Part shown: positions 30,967-42,538 of the stretch, piece after piece
Numbering within the stretch: the first letter of the stretch is position 1
Layout of the letters: every line of letters starts with the position of its first letter
NCBI GenBank assembly: GCA_964344155.1
Contig: CAYFMG010000001.1
Location: forward strand, 62,001-126,000
DNA from: UBA6164 sp964344155
Lineage (GTDB): Bacteria; Patescibacteriota; Gracilibacteria; BD1-5; UBA6164
Direction: 5' to 3'
Length of the DNA: 64,000 nucleotides
Notes under the pieces: generated by a model
Told to the model about the DNA's origin: nothing
Databases searched by the model: none
The model's input: only the letters and a program-made list of their open reading frames with translations
Translations under genes and position numbers: made by a program

Positions 30967-32325
30967 CTATATATAGTTTTTTACCTCATTTTGAAAAAGT
31001 GTTCATTTTTCTATATAAGACTTCCATAAACTAAAACTTGGTGCAGCATTTGATAATATGCAAATTTTTCAAGCTGGAGTATTTTTGTATGCAAAGTCTA
31101 CAGCATTTTTCATAGATTTAGTTTTTAATATTTTAGGTTTATATCATTCTAGTTCTAAATTAAAAATAGATTCGTATTTATAATTACTTAGATCTCAAAA
31201 AATCTTTTCTCAAGTATCTGGAAATAATACAATATTTAATATATTATATTTTTGTAATATGTTTTTTAGTTGTTCAAAATTAAATCATGAATCTTGTCAT
31301 CATAAAAAGATTGTTCAAATATTGTATTCATAGGTTTTAATAGCAGCTATTGTTGATTCTGGAGTTGTTGCTATAGCATCATCTATAAAGATTATTCATT
31401 TATAAGTTCATATATTTTCCATTCTATGATTTAATCCCCCAAATTTAGATAGAACATTTTTTAAGTGGATTATATTTTTTTCTAAATTTTTAGAATCTAT
31501 TATATCTAGTATTCAAATAGTTACACATATATTTTTTCTATTATGAATTCATTCTAGTATTATATTTTCATCTTTAAGTATTTTTTCTGAGTCTTTAAAA
31601 AAGTAATCATCTTTATAATAATATGATCCATCTTCTCAGAAATAATATATATTGTTTACAGAGTTTATTTCCTCTTTTAATTCATGATTAATTAGCTTAT
31701 AGTTAGCGTTTTTAATTATTCATTTTTTAGCGTTTGTATAGTTTTTCTTTCATTCATGCCAATCTAAATGACAGTCATATATATTGTTAATTACTCATAT
31801 ATATGGTGAGAATTCTAATCATTCAAGCATATAACTTGACATTTCATAAACAATAAAATCATGTAATTCATTATTTAATATATCTATTTCATCTAGTACG
31901 GGATTTCATATATTTCAAACTAGTTTTGTATTATAACCAATTTCTTTAAGAGTTTTGTATGCTATTGTAGATGTAGTTGATTTTCATTTTGTTCAAGTTA
32001 TTCAGATAACTTTACCTTTGTAATTATTAAAAAATATTTCTACTTGAGATGTTAATTTATCTTTATAAGGAATAATTTTTGGATTATAAGGGGAAAATCA
32101 AGGTGTTTTAAATATTAGATCAAAGTTTTCTAAGTTATCTATATAATTATCTCATAATATATAATTTAATCATTCTTGTTTTTCTATATTTTGATCTTTA
32201 TCGAGTATTGTGATATTAGAAAATCACATACTTAAAAGAAAGCCTATACTAGACTTCCCTTCTTTTCAGTATCATAAAATGGCTATTTGTTTATCTTTGT
32301 ATTCTTTTAATCTCTCTAATTTCAT
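30967..32325 (-). CDS. murD: UDP-N-acetylmuramoylalanine-D-glutamate ligase
   Basis: 452 aa, normal length. ATP loop IGITGTKGKSTTSTIAY, then LVGNIGNPVLDEI and YEMSSYMLEGL, the central NNIYDCHLDWH, and the C-terminal FIDDAIATTPESTIAAI with LGGQDSGF. It adds D-Glu to UDP-MurNAc-L-Ala in peptidoglycan synthesis, so this cell makes its own wall precursor at least in part. Two of the P-loop glycines are TGA. It follows the phosphatase gene by 7 bp and ends in TAG. Confidence 0.94.
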
Positions 32326-32332
32326 TTTCTAT

Positions 32333-33004
32333 TTAAAAAAAGTTAAAAATTCATCTGTTTTTCTTTTTGTAAGGATTTACATGTATATCTAAAGCACTTT
32401 GTTGAATTACTTCACCAGTTTCTAGTATATAAGCACTAAGAGCTTTACCGTATACGCAACCTGAATCTAATCCTTTTGTTTTTTCTCTTATTTGAAGTCA
32501 TGCTTCAGCCCAGTGTCAGTAAATAACTGGTTTATCTCATTTATAATAATCATACCAAGGTTTTCCGTTGTATTCTCTTAATCTAGTTATCTCATCTTCT
32601 GTATGTTTTTTAAGAGATTTATTAGGGATAATACCTCAGTGTACCATGATAAAACTCTTTTTTTCTATATATAAAGGAAGTTTTTCTAAAAAGCTTATTA
32701 GGTAGTGAGCTTTTTTCTTTTTGATTTGTTTTTTAAGTTTTTTGAAGCTAGAATCATCTTCATATTTCTCTCAATCTAACCATCTTAAAAAATTAATTTC
32801 ATGATTCCCTTTTATGCAAGAGAATCTAAAATTATTTTTATATAAATAATTTAATACTTTGTAATTATCTGGTCATCTATTAATTAAATCCCCAACAAAA
32901 AATACTTTATCTTCTTTTTTTAATTTTAGTTTTTTCATTAAAAGTTTTAATTCATCGAAACATCATTGTATGTCTCATACGAATATAGTTCTAGATTTTT
33001 TCAT
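32333..33004 (-). pseudogene. ApaH/PP1-like metallophosphatase with a frameshift near the N-terminus
   Basis: About 223 codons. The N-terminal metal motif (TIFVGDIQGCFDELKL) is read in the frame of the upstream dedA gene, while everything after (VFFVGDLINRGPDN, CIKGNHEIN, MVHGGIIP, YGHWAEAG) is in another. The break is at the T-run 32940-32944 (plus-strand A-run), one base too long to keep frame. The usual start codon at 33004 is also out of frame with the N-terminal motif because the A-run after it is one short. An internal ATG at 32938 could start a truncated protein lacking the first metal ligands. Homopolymer assembly error, real decay, or slippage are all possible. Confidence 0.7.
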
Positions 33005-33608
33005 ATTTCTTTTTATGTAAATAATAATAAATATTAGCTACAAGTATTACAAAAAGTAGAGTAGCTACAAGTAATTCAAAAGAGTATTTTTCTATTAATT
33101 CCCTATTTTCTCACGCTACATATCATATTATCATCAATATTAAATTCCAAAGTCATGCTCAAAGTCCAGTATAGAAAAAGAACTTTGCAAAATTCATTTT
33201 AAATACTCCGGCTGGTAAGCTTATTAATTGTCTTACTACTGTTATAAATCTTGCTAAAAATGTTGTTATACTTCAGTGGTTTCTGAAATATTTGTCCGCT
33301 GCGTTATAATGAGCTGTTGTTAAAAGTACATATTTTCAGTATTTTTTTATCAACTTATGTATTGTTTTATCTCAAAGATAATATCATATTATATAGTTGA
33401 TAGTAGCTCATACTATTGCACCAAAAGTTCATACAAGTAATGCTATACTAAAATTCATAGCTCAGGTACTTGATAGATATCAAGCTGGTATCATTGCTAC
33501 TTCTGATGGAAATGGGAAAAAACTAGACTCTATAACCATCATAACAAATACTCCCGTATATCATAATTCTGCTGCAAAATTTACTATCGCGTTTATTATT
33601 TCGTGCAT
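32907..33608 (-). CDS. DedA-family membrane protein with fused C-terminal extension
   Basis: 233 aa in the sequence as given. Residues 1-205 are a normal DedA protein: FVMMVIESSFFPFPSEVAMIPAG, GATINYIIGYYLGD, FLARFITVVRQLISLPAGVFKM and three further helices. These proteins are thought to move lipids or keep envelope polarity. Because one base is missing in an A-run near 33000, the expected stop is lost and the frame runs 28 residues into the phosphatase N-terminus. With one more base, dedA would stop at TAG overlapping the phosphatase ATG. Glycines are often TGA. Confidence 0.85.
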
Positions 33609-33656
33609 ATATTGTTATATATTTAATAAGCTGATAATAATATAATCAAAAAAAAT

Positions 33657-33688
33657 AAAAAATCTAGTAAAAATTCTAGATTTTTTAT
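33657..33688. terminator. Bidirectional terminator
   Basis: Stem AAAAAATCTAG/CTAGATTTTTT, downstream of the aminotransferase on the minus strand and upstream of dedA. Confidence 0.85.
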
Positions 33689-35682
33689 TTTTCTAATATT
33701 TCTGATACTTTTTCAGCAAATGGCATTAAATTTTTATTAGCTTCTTTATTTTTTAGTAGATCATTAATATTTTTATTTAGTCTTTGAGCAAAATCTTTTG
33801 GGTCTCATGCCATTAATGAAATTCTTATAGATTTCTCAGAACTCATATTGTCTTTAAATGTTGTGAATGCTATTTTATTTTGAATAGGTCCTATTATAGA
33901 GAATTTTCTTAACTCTTCTAGATCTAATCATTCTTCTTTTGCTTTATCTGTTAAAGTGAAATTTAGTACAAATCCTCAAGTGTGTTCAATACTACCATTA
34001 CATCAATCGCTTTGTCTATTTTCCATAGGTATTAAATACTCTCCACATTTTTCTACTATTTCTTGTTTTAGTTCTCACAGTTTTGGATAAATAACTTTTA
34101 ACATTTTTGTTCTTGCTTGTAAGTATCTATCAATTCTTCTGTTTATTTCTTTTTCTCATAGGTTATCAAAAAATTTCTTAACTCAATCTTTTCAACTAGA
34201 TTTAAATATTTCAATATCTTCTCATAGAATAGCTTTTATTAATGCTATTTGAGGTAAACTTGGGGACATAGAAAAAGTCTCTCTAACTGCTTTGTTTAAA
34301 AAAACTTCAGTTTCTTTAATCTTTCTTTCGCTAGTAAAAACTCTTAATAATCATGCTCTTAATCAATATACCCCTGCTTCTTTAGTTCAATGACTTCATA
34401 GTTCTATGACAGTTAGATTTTCTCCTGTGTCTATTTCATAAGATAAAGGAGTAGAAGATCTAAGGATTCTTTCCTTTTTTTGACTAATAATATGTGATAA
34501 TGATTGAAGTCTTGATATAGGTTTTTCTTTATCTTCTTTTAATAGTTTTTTTGAATCACTTGTTAAACTAAAGGCTCAATATGGATCATCCACTATTATT
34601 TGTATATGAAAAAGATTACTACAATTATTATTTAAAGTATCATTTAGTTTACAAACATCTAAAGTACTTAAGTTTGTTCCTGTTGGATTTCATGGGAAAT
34701 TTAAGTATATTGTTGCTTTTTTTCTTCATGATGCTCTTGCATTTTTTAATGCTAAATCAAGACTATTAAAGTTAATTTTTCAATCAGGCTTGATAAAATC
34801 GATTTCTGTAGCTAGTAATTTTGTTTTATTTGTAACTATTCAGTCTATGTTTGGCCATCTGTAATTAGGTACTATAACTAAATCTCATTCTTCTAAGAAA
34901 TAATCTCATGCTATAGTAAGTCATCCTCATCATCCTGGAATAAAATAAGGTTTAGTCACATTTCCTGTAAATCTTGACCAAAAGAATTCTTCTCTTTTTA
35001 TTAATGCTTCCATTGTAAGTCTGAAAACTTCCATTCATGGTCAAGGTTGATAATTAAGTATATTGTTTATATCTTCTTTGTTTAGACCAAGGTTATTTTT
35101 AAATACTTCAAGTATTCTTGGGTTAGCTACTATATTTCATTTTTCATCTTTTAGTACTCAAATGGTAGCATTGAATTCACCTGGTACTCATGCTTCTCTG
35201 GCTTCTTTTGCTTGAATTGGGATATCTTTTAGATTATTTGGATTTATTTTTACTCCTTCCATATTGGTAGGATTATAAAAGTCTATTTCTAATTCTTTTA
35301 TTAAAGAGCTTAAAAAAGCTTCTGGTCATTCTGATAGTTTACCTGCTATATATGATTTTAAATCAAGTCACATCTCTGAAAGTATTTGATTTTTCTCTAT
35401 TAACCATTTTTCTAATTTTTCTTTTAGAGCTTTTGTTATTCAAGGATAATTTTTATTTAGTAGTCTTTTGTGTATTTCTTTTATAGTTCATATTTCTGAT
35501 TTGTCTGATAAGTCAGTACTATTCATTAATTCTACAAAAATAATACCTAGTGTTTCATATAAAAACATAGTTCATTCCACTCTTTTTCTTGTAGATTCTT
35601 GAGTTTGTTCTCATGTATTTGTTTCAAACTCTTCAAAATTTGTATTCCCTAACAATTTAGCGTTTCTACTATTTAAACTCAT
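33685..35682 (-). CDS. Large PLP-dependent aminotransferase (fold type I, class I/II)
   Basis: 665 aa, much longer than the usual 400. A 130-residue N-terminal helical region precedes the fold type I domain: PGGGGLTIAGDYFLEEGD, YLNFPGNPTGTNLS (the class I/II NPTG motif), IIVDDPYGAF (PLP Asp and Tyr), and IELGSHGTKEAGVYGLRAG, whose Lys would hold PLP and whose Arg the phosphate. The long helical C-terminal segment carries a Cys-rich patch (EKCGEY, SDGCNGSIEHTGG). It transaminates or otherwise converts an amino acid, but specificity is unclear. Many glycines are TGA. Some bacterial Asp aminotransferase/decarboxylases are also enlarged; I cannot assign it to them. Confidence 0.85.
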
Positions 35683-35748
35683 ATTTTATCTATGAAAAAT
35701 TAAATTAGCTAAATTATAGTTAAAACTAATTTTTGTCAAACTTTTAAT

Positions 35749-35776
35749 TTGACTTTTTATACTTTTCTTTAATAAT
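35749..35776 (+). promoter_or_regulatory. Candidate promoter of the six-gene orphan cluster
   Basis: TTGACT (35749) and TAATAA/AATAAT (35770-35776), spacer 15-16 nt, reading into the gene at 35807. Confidence 0.4.
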
Positions 35777-35806
35777 ACTTTTAATTTATATTATATAGTG
35801 GAAATT

Positions 35807-36121
35807 ATGGGAATAGAAAAAAAATTATCTTCAGAAGAACAGTTAGAGCTTAGAAACTTTAAAGACGTATTTATAAATAATATGTATAGTGTTCTTTCAT
35901 CTCAAGAGAATGTAATAAAATTATCTTCAGTTTACGAAAAGATTTTAAGGTGAATGGGGTTGGAACAAAATGAATATGAGAATATGTCTTTATTAATATG
36001 TGATGCTAATTTTATAGTATGACTCCAAAAACAATGAGTAGATATGATGAAAGTTAAAGAGCTAAAAGAATTGTTAATAAAAGGAATGGTGAAAAAAGAG
36101 GTTTGAGAAATTATTTGATAA
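35807..36121 (+). CDS. Orphan cluster gene 1, unrecognised
   Basis: 104 aa, helical, mixed charge (QLELRNFKDVFINNMYSVL; KVKELKELLIKGMVKKEV). First of six co-directional genes ending at 39971. No signal peptide or membrane segment. An in-frame GTG 9 bp upstream (35798) could also start it. Five TGA glycines; the last codon before TAA is TGA. No family recognised. Confidence 0.75.
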
Positions 36122-36150
36122 TTTTAATTTAATAATAACAGAAATATATT

Positions 36151-36444
36151 GTGAACTATAAAAAAAATGATTTTTTAGAAACACCATCTAGTTTGATAAA
36201 GGTTTATTCAAGTTTTGAATATATAGATTGAGTACAAAAAAGAGTCCAAGCAATACTATCTCAAGAGTTCTTAGAATGGTATTCTGCTAAAAATATTGTA
36301 TCAGAAATTTCTGACATAAAATTTTCTATAGATAAAACTGCTAATAATAATACTTCAATTACTGATCTGGCTGATCAAACAATGTTAGCTTATAACTTTG
36401 CTCATAGTCATAACTATGAAGAAAAAAATAAATATGCTTTATAA
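36151..36444 (+). CDS. Orphan cluster gene 2, unrecognised
   Basis: 97 aa starting at GTG 36151, 29 bp after gene 1. Sequence such as FEYIDGVQKRVQAILSQEF and ending YNFAHSHNYEEKNKYAL has no motif I know. Only one TGA glycine, and no transmembrane or signal segment. It is called because it fits between its neighbours in one direction without overlap and has no competing frame. Function unknown. Confidence 0.65.
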
Positions 36445-36459
36445 AATAATAACAAAAAT

Positions 36460-37518
36460 ATGATGTTATCAGTAAGAAATAATGTTGAGAATGATAGATT
36501 AGATATAAACTCTCAAATGGAAAAAATTTATGGATTTAAACAAGAAAAACACACACTTGTTATAGAGAATTTAGTAGCTTCTATAAGGGAAATTTATTGA
36601 GTCAAAGATAATGTATCTAGTATAATTTCTAATAATGTTTGATATACTAGAAAAGAATATTGAGTCGAAAGAAAAAATGATGAAAAAGAGAAAATACTAG
36701 ACATGGAGTATTTTAGATGACTTATTTGAAATATAGAAAAACATTCAAAGCAAGAGGATTCTAATTCTGGAAAATGAGGTTTTACAAGAGTTGATTATGT
36801 TTGCTTTTCTGAAAATTGTAGAAATGCTTTTGAGAAAATATCATGTGAACCAAAAATGCTTTTAGAAATAAAAAAAGAGGCTTTAGAAAAATACTTATCT
36901 TTAGCTTTACCAAAGTTTATAGATTCTTTGCTAGAATTTGATAAGATGTTTTCTATTTTGGATAGAATAAAAGATTCAGAGGACTTTATAGAATCAATTA
37001 AACAAAAAAACTATAATGAATTTTTGACTATTATTAGATGATTAGAGCCATTTATAAATATTGAACAAGAGTGGTTGGATGACTTGATGGATGAAGAATC
37101 AAAGTGTTTAAGCTCTACTGAATATAACTTCCCTATGATTTGGTTTGATATAATAAAATTTCAAGGTGATCAGGTTTTAAATTTTTGTGATAAAGTATAT
37201 GATTTAATAGAAAGATTAGATTTAAATTATAAAAATGTTTTCTTGGAAAAGTGAACACTTACATGATGATGACCAGTAGAATTTTTTAAAACTGTAAAAC
37301 AAGGTGGATATATTAGATGAGTAGAACCTAAAACTTCAGCTTATTATGATGAAGTTATAAAATTTATGACAAGATTTATACCAGATTTTACTGATATTAT
37401 AGATGTAGATAATTATTATAGATATATAATATTGCCTACTATGGCGAAAAGTAGATATAAAGAAAGGACCTGAAAAGAACTTTTAGATGTAAAGTTTACT
37501 TTTATGGATAGAATATAA
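36460..37518 (+). CDS. Orphan cluster gene 3, unrecognised
   Basis: 352 aa, cytoplasmic-looking, rich in helices. No ATPase, nuclease or membrane motif is seen. There are scattered Cys (VCFSENCRN, ISCEPK, SKCLSS, LNFCDK) and a glycine patch LTGGGPVEFF written with three consecutive TGA codons (37264-37272), a hard check on the recoding. Two ATG codons in a row begin it. It lies 15 bp after gene 2. Function unknown. Confidence 0.8.
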
Positions 37519-37531
37519 ATTAATAAAAAAT

Positions 37532-38104
37532 ATGAAACAATTAGCATTAAATAAATGAACACAATCTCTTGTATGACAAGAGGTGTTTTGAGCTCAAATT
37601 GATTTTGAAGAAGTTAAAGATAAAGTAAAACAAACTATAACTCATGATCAAAACTATTTATTTGATGTAAAAGCAAATAAAATTTCAAAGTTTATATATA
37701 ATTCAGAATTAAATATACAAGAAATAATTTGATTATATAACGTGCTTGAGCAATCTTTTGATTTGGAAAAAACAAAAGAGTTTATTGGTTTAATGAATGA
37801 AATAAGACTAGAATCAATATTATTGAAATATTCTAGTTTTGCTTGAATTACATATAGAATAGTATCAATTTTTAGATTAACAAAAAATTTAAATGCAGTG
37901 GTATGATGATATTATTTAGATAAAAGCTTATTACTTATGTCAGAAATGTTAAATCATTTAAATTATATACATACTATGAATCTAAAATGTTTTGATTATG
38001 TAGATGAAGATAAAGAGTTATTATCTGTTTTTTGAGAAGAAATAAAAGAGGTAGAACAATGATTAGATAGAATTTTAAACAGAATATTAAAAGATAATTT
38101 ATAA
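37532..38104 (+). CDS. Orphan cluster gene 4, unrecognised
   Basis: 190 aa, helical, with repeated leucine-rich segments (IQEIIGLYNVLEQSFDLEK; SLLLMSEMLNHLNYIHTM). It starts 13 bp after gene 3. The N-terminus KGTQSLVGQEVFGAQIDFEE resembles that of gene 6 only loosely. No catalytic motif found. It may be a structural or interaction protein within the same complex as its neighbours; this is inference from the operon only. Confidence 0.75.
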
Positions 38105-38123
38105 AATAATTTAATAAGAAAAT

Positions 38124-39119
38124 ATGACAGAAACACAAACAATAACATCAGCTGAACAAGGTATGAAATCAGTTGAACAAGTGGTATTATCCCCTACAGA
38201 TCAAGAAGTAAATAATATAAGAACTAGATCAGAATCTGTTTTAAATGAATGAACAGATATTCTTGAGTTTGATATAGATTTATTAATGACTTCAGATAAA
38301 GAAAGAGAACTTTTGCCTGTTTGATATAATGATCTATTATTAAAATATGAAAGAAAATGTAGAGATAATTATAATAGTTCAGGGGTATTTAGGTTAAATA
38401 CTTTTCTAGAGGAACAAATAAAAAAGAAACAATTAGTAGAAAAAGAAAGATTATTTAGACCAAATGATCATATGGAAAAATATGTTTGATCAAATGATGA
38501 TTATAATGAAGAAAAATGAAAATGGACTATAAATATAAATTCTTGAAAAAAACCTAAATATTCTAAAAAGGAATTAGAAAGACTTAATGCTTTTGATGCA
38601 GAAAGAGAATGATTACCAGGAGATGCTACATATAGACAAAGATTAGAACATTATAATAAAAAAGTGAGAGATTTTAAGGCTCTACAAATAAGTATGATTG
38701 ATGTTTATGAAGAAAAAATGGATTATGATTTATTACTAGCTTTTATAAAAGATACAAAGTTATATGCTTATAGCTTATTGGAAGAAATACTAAATTATAA
38801 AGATGATGAGAATAGTTGATCTTTAGAAAAAATGGAAACTTTATTTAATACAATAACATCAATATCATGACAAATGTGTTTTGAATTAATGTATGAAATA
38901 AATAAACAAGCTGATATTAGTATGATAAGAATATTAGATAATAAAGATAAAATAGAGTGAATTAATATAGGAATCTTTGAACAAGTAGCTAGACTAAACT
39001 TAGAAATGATAGATTTTCTAGAGAATCATTATGTAGATTTTAACTGATACTTTTGAGTGAAAGTAGAGATGATTAGTAAACAGTTAAGTTTAGATTTCTC
39101 TAAATATGAATTAAAATAA
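38124..39119 (+). CDS. Orphan cluster gene 5, unrecognised, C-terminus shared with gene 6
   Basis: 331 aa. An acidic, low-complexity-like N-terminus is followed by a lysine/glutamate-rich middle and a helical C-terminal third. The C-terminus LNLEMIDFLENHYVDFNGYF matches the end of gene 6 (LNKTMLEFLRDHNLDFNGFF) in spacing and identity, so the two share a domain or arose by duplication. No known motif. 20 bp after gene 4 and 6 bp before gene 6. Confidence 0.78.
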
Positions 39120-39125
39120 TTAAAA

Positions 39126-39971
39126 ATGGACTGAGGTTTAAATAAATGAACAGAAAAATATATAAAAGCAAGAGAAATTGTAAATAAAGTAACTGTTATG
39201 TCTGATGTACAAGAAGATGTATTTGAATTGTTATCTTTACAAAGATGATGAGTTAATCTACTTGAGGATTTACGTACACAACAAGAAAAAATAGTAGATA
39301 CTTGATACTTAACAATTGAAGAAAGAAAATTACTTCCGCAAAATCATGAAATATCGATGATTAGTTATAATTCTAATGTTTTACTTGGAAATTATAGTTT
39401 ATCAGAATATGTTTGAAATGAGATGCTAGAAGTTGTTTTAGCTTGAGAGAATGAAAAAATAGATATGTATAAGAATAAGTTTTATTATAATGCTTTACAA
39501 AACTATATAAAAGAAATGTTGTTAATTATTGATACTCTACTTAATAATTTTAAAGAAGAAGAAATTTTAATTACAAAAAAAAGAATAGAAGCTTTAGCTA
39601 GTATTGATATTCAAGATAAAGATGAAAAAATAAACAGTACTGTTTCTGGTGATATAAATAAATATCTAAAAGTGTATATGGAAGAATTAGTATTTAAATT
39701 GGCAGCATTTTTTCATGAAAATAAACATATATCCTGAGTATTAAAAATAAAGCTTTCCAGAGATTTTAATAAATATGTATTACAAGCTTTAGAGAATTTT
39801 AGTATTAAAGGAAAAGATTATCATTTTATACATTTGTATATTATTTATGAGGCTATACTTTTAAATAAAACTATGTTAGAGTTTTTGAGAGATCATAATC
39901 TAGATTTTAACTGATTTTTTAAATCTAGAGTATATGTTTTACTGAAAAAAGTAGATAGAAATTTTAAATAA
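39126..39971 (+). CDS. Orphan cluster gene 6, unrecognised, C-terminus shared with gene 5
   Basis: 281 aa, helical throughout, with a cluster of hydrophobic/charged heptad-like segments (MLLIIDTLLNNFKEEE; YMEELVFKLAAFFHENKH). Its last 40 residues resemble those of gene 5. Two TGA glycines occur within the first eight residues. It ends 1 bp before a strong terminator, closing the cluster. No family recognised; helical proteins without enzymes point to a structural, adhesive or regulatory assembly, but this is only a guess. Confidence 0.78.
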
Positions 39972-40006
39972 AAAAACTAGATTTTTAAAAAATCTAGTTT
40001 TTTTAT
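39970..40006. terminator. Bidirectional terminator
   Basis: Stem AAAAAACTAGATTT/AAATCTAGTTTTTT, between the orphan cluster (+) and ftsH (-). Confidence 0.9.
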
Positions 40007-41868
40007 TTTTCAAAATATGCAGCAAATTCTTCTTGAGATAATTCTTCTTTTTCTAGTAAATCATCTGTAATTTGTTCGTGTAGTTTTTTATTTTTCTTAA
40101 TAAGATCTATAGCTGTTTTATAAGCTTTATCAAGTATAGATTTTACTTTTGCATCAATTTTTTCTTGAGAAGCATCACTTATAGTTTTTTCGTTACTTAC
40201 TCATAGATGATTATCTTTAACTCTTTCCCCTGCAAAATTTTCTCTACCTATATCTTCAAACATTCAGTATCTCATAACCATTTCTCTGGCTATACTTGTT
40301 GCTTTTTCTATATCATTACTAGCTCATGTAGTTATATAATCTTTTCAGAAGAAAATTTCTTCAGCAGCCCTACCTCAGTACAAAGTAGCTAGTTCATCAA
40401 TATATTTTGCTTTTGAAATTAATAGTTTATCTCTCTCTGGTAAAAACCAAGTAACTCATAGAGCTCATCCTCTTGAAACAATAGAAACTTTGTGAACAGG
40501 ATCAGTATTTGGTAATAGTTTACCAACTAAAGCATGACCAACTTCATGATAAGCTGTAATTTTTTTCTCTTCTTCATTCATTACTTGAGATTTTTTTCTA
40601 AGTCACATTACAAGTCTTTCAAAAGCTTCACTAACTCTAGATTCACTTATAGTTTTTTCATTATTTCTAGCAGATATGATAGCAGCTTCATTTATTAGAT
40701 TTCATAAGTCAGCTCATGCAAATCATACAGTCTTTGATGCTAGAGATTTAAAATTAAGATTTTTTGTTACTTTTCTAGTACTAGCATGTATTTTAAGTAT
40801 TTGTTCTCTATCTAATAAGTTTGGTAAGTTTACAGTAATTTTTCTATCAAATCTACCTGGTCTAAGTAATGCTTTATCTAAAACATCAGCTCTATTTGTA
40901 GCTCACATAACTATGACATTTGTTTCATTATCAAAACCATCCATTTCTGTAAGTATTTGATTAAGCGTTTGTTCTCTTTCATCATGTCATCATCCTGTAC
41001 CAGGTCATCTTTTTTTACCTATAGCATCTATTTCATCTATAAAGATTATAGCTGGAGCTATTTTTTTAGCGTTTGTAAATAAATCTCTAACTCTAGAAGC
41101 ACCTACTCAAACAAACATTTCAACAAATTCAGAACCAGATATACTTAAAAAAGGTACTCAGCTCTCACCTGCTACAGCTCTAGCTAACATTGTTTTACCT
41201 GTACCTGGAGGACCTACAAGTAGAGTTCATCTAGGTATTTTTGCTCATATATCTTTGAATTTTTTAGGATTTTTTAAGAATTGTACAACTTCAGCTAACT
41301 CTTCTTTTTCTTCTTCTGCTCAAGCAACATCTTTAAACATTACCTTGTCTTTATCTTTATCATAAAGTCTAGCTCTTGATTTACCAAAAGTCATAGCATT
41401 GTTTGTAACTCACCCCATTCTAGAAATAAGTATTAATCAGATTATTAAGAAAAGAACAAATGCTATAATTGTAGGAAGCATTTCAGACCAAAATTCTTCA
41501 CTTGTTTTATCAGCTATATTTATAGTTGTATCTATATTTGAGTTTTTTAATCATAGTTCATTTAGTGAGTCATTTTTCGGAAGAATAACAATATCTCTTT
41601 TTGTTTTTATAAGAGATCATGCTTTTGTTTGACCTCATTTTATAGTTGCTATTGCCTTGTTTCAGTCTATTAGTATTTCTGAGTATTCACCTTTTTTATA
41701 TTTTTGTTCTAATTGATTTAATCAAATATCTGTATCAATAAAAGATTCTTTTTCTTTTATGTATGGTAATAGTAGTGAAATTATTAATGAAATAATTAAT
41801 AGAGTTACTATTGGTTTTAAGCTGTTTTTATTTGCTTGTTTTTTGTTTGGAATATTTTTATTTGCCAT
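40003..41868 (-). CDS. ftsH: ATP-dependent zinc metalloprotease FtsH
   Basis: 621 aa, normal length. Two N-terminal transmembrane segments (about 17-36 and 130-150) flank a periplasmic domain. The AAA domain has LLVGPPGTGKTMLARAVAGE (Walker A), IIFIDEIDAIG (Walker B) and GATNRADVLDKALLRPGRFD (SRH). The protease has HEVGH. It degrades unstable membrane and cytoplasmic proteins. Glycines in Walker A and HEVGH include TGA, so reading the standard code would destroy the active sites. It stands alone. Confidence 0.97.
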
Positions 41869-42019
41869 TTATTTTTTATATCAATTAAATAGTTAGTTTA
41901 TTTTATTCATATATATTATTTTTGCAAAAGTATTTTTAGCTAATTGAAAGTAAAATAGATTGACAATATTATAAAAATAGTTATAATAATTCAAATTACA
42001 ATTAAAACTAAATATATAA

Positions 42020-42445
42020 ATGAATAGAGTTACGCACATTAATTCATATTTTGGTAATCCATCAGAATTTATAAAATGTTCTGATTTTTTACGTATTATG
42101 GATATGATATTAGAAAACTTTTTTAAAAAAAATAAAAACTTTGATAAAGATTATATTGCTTGATTACTTAATGACATATGAGAAAGAAACTATTCTGTAT
42201 GAGAACAAAGAGATTTAAGTAGATTTATAAGAAATCCTTGAGTACAAGTATTATGGTCTGAATATACTAAAAATTCAAAATTATTTGTAGATTTTTCAGA
42301 AAAAGATATATATGAGGTTTTAGCATGTTTAAAACATAAGAACTTACTATTTGATAGGGAAACAAATGGTGATGAAGAAAAATGATATAGTAGAATTTGT
42401 TCAGCTATAGAGGGGATAGTTTGAAATGTAGATGCTGTATTATAA
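42020..42445 (+). CDS. Unrecognised protein
   Basis: 141 aa, mixed charge, helical, no signal or membrane segment. N-terminus MNRVTHINSYFGNPSEFIKC. Seven TGA glycines occur in ordinary positions, and the frame is the only long one here and ends in a terminator. The gene is isolated between ftsH (divergent) and thyA. No family recognised. Confidence 0.7.
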
Positions 42446-42476
42446 AAAACTAAACTTTTAAAAGTTTAGTTTTTTT
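42444..42476 (+). terminator. Intrinsic terminator
   Basis: Stem AAAAAACTAAACTTTT/AAAAGTTTAGTTTTTT with T-run directly after the stop codon at 42443. Confidence 0.88.
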
Positions 42477-42538
42477 GTTGATTTTAAAGTAAAATGATGT
42501 ATATTATTTTTGTTTTAAAATATAATTTTCCTGAGAAT

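Noticed and set aside
33397..33645. Plus-strand frame of 82 codons opposite dedA
   Set aside because: Shadow of the dedA gene; glycine-rich motifs only make sense on the minus strand.
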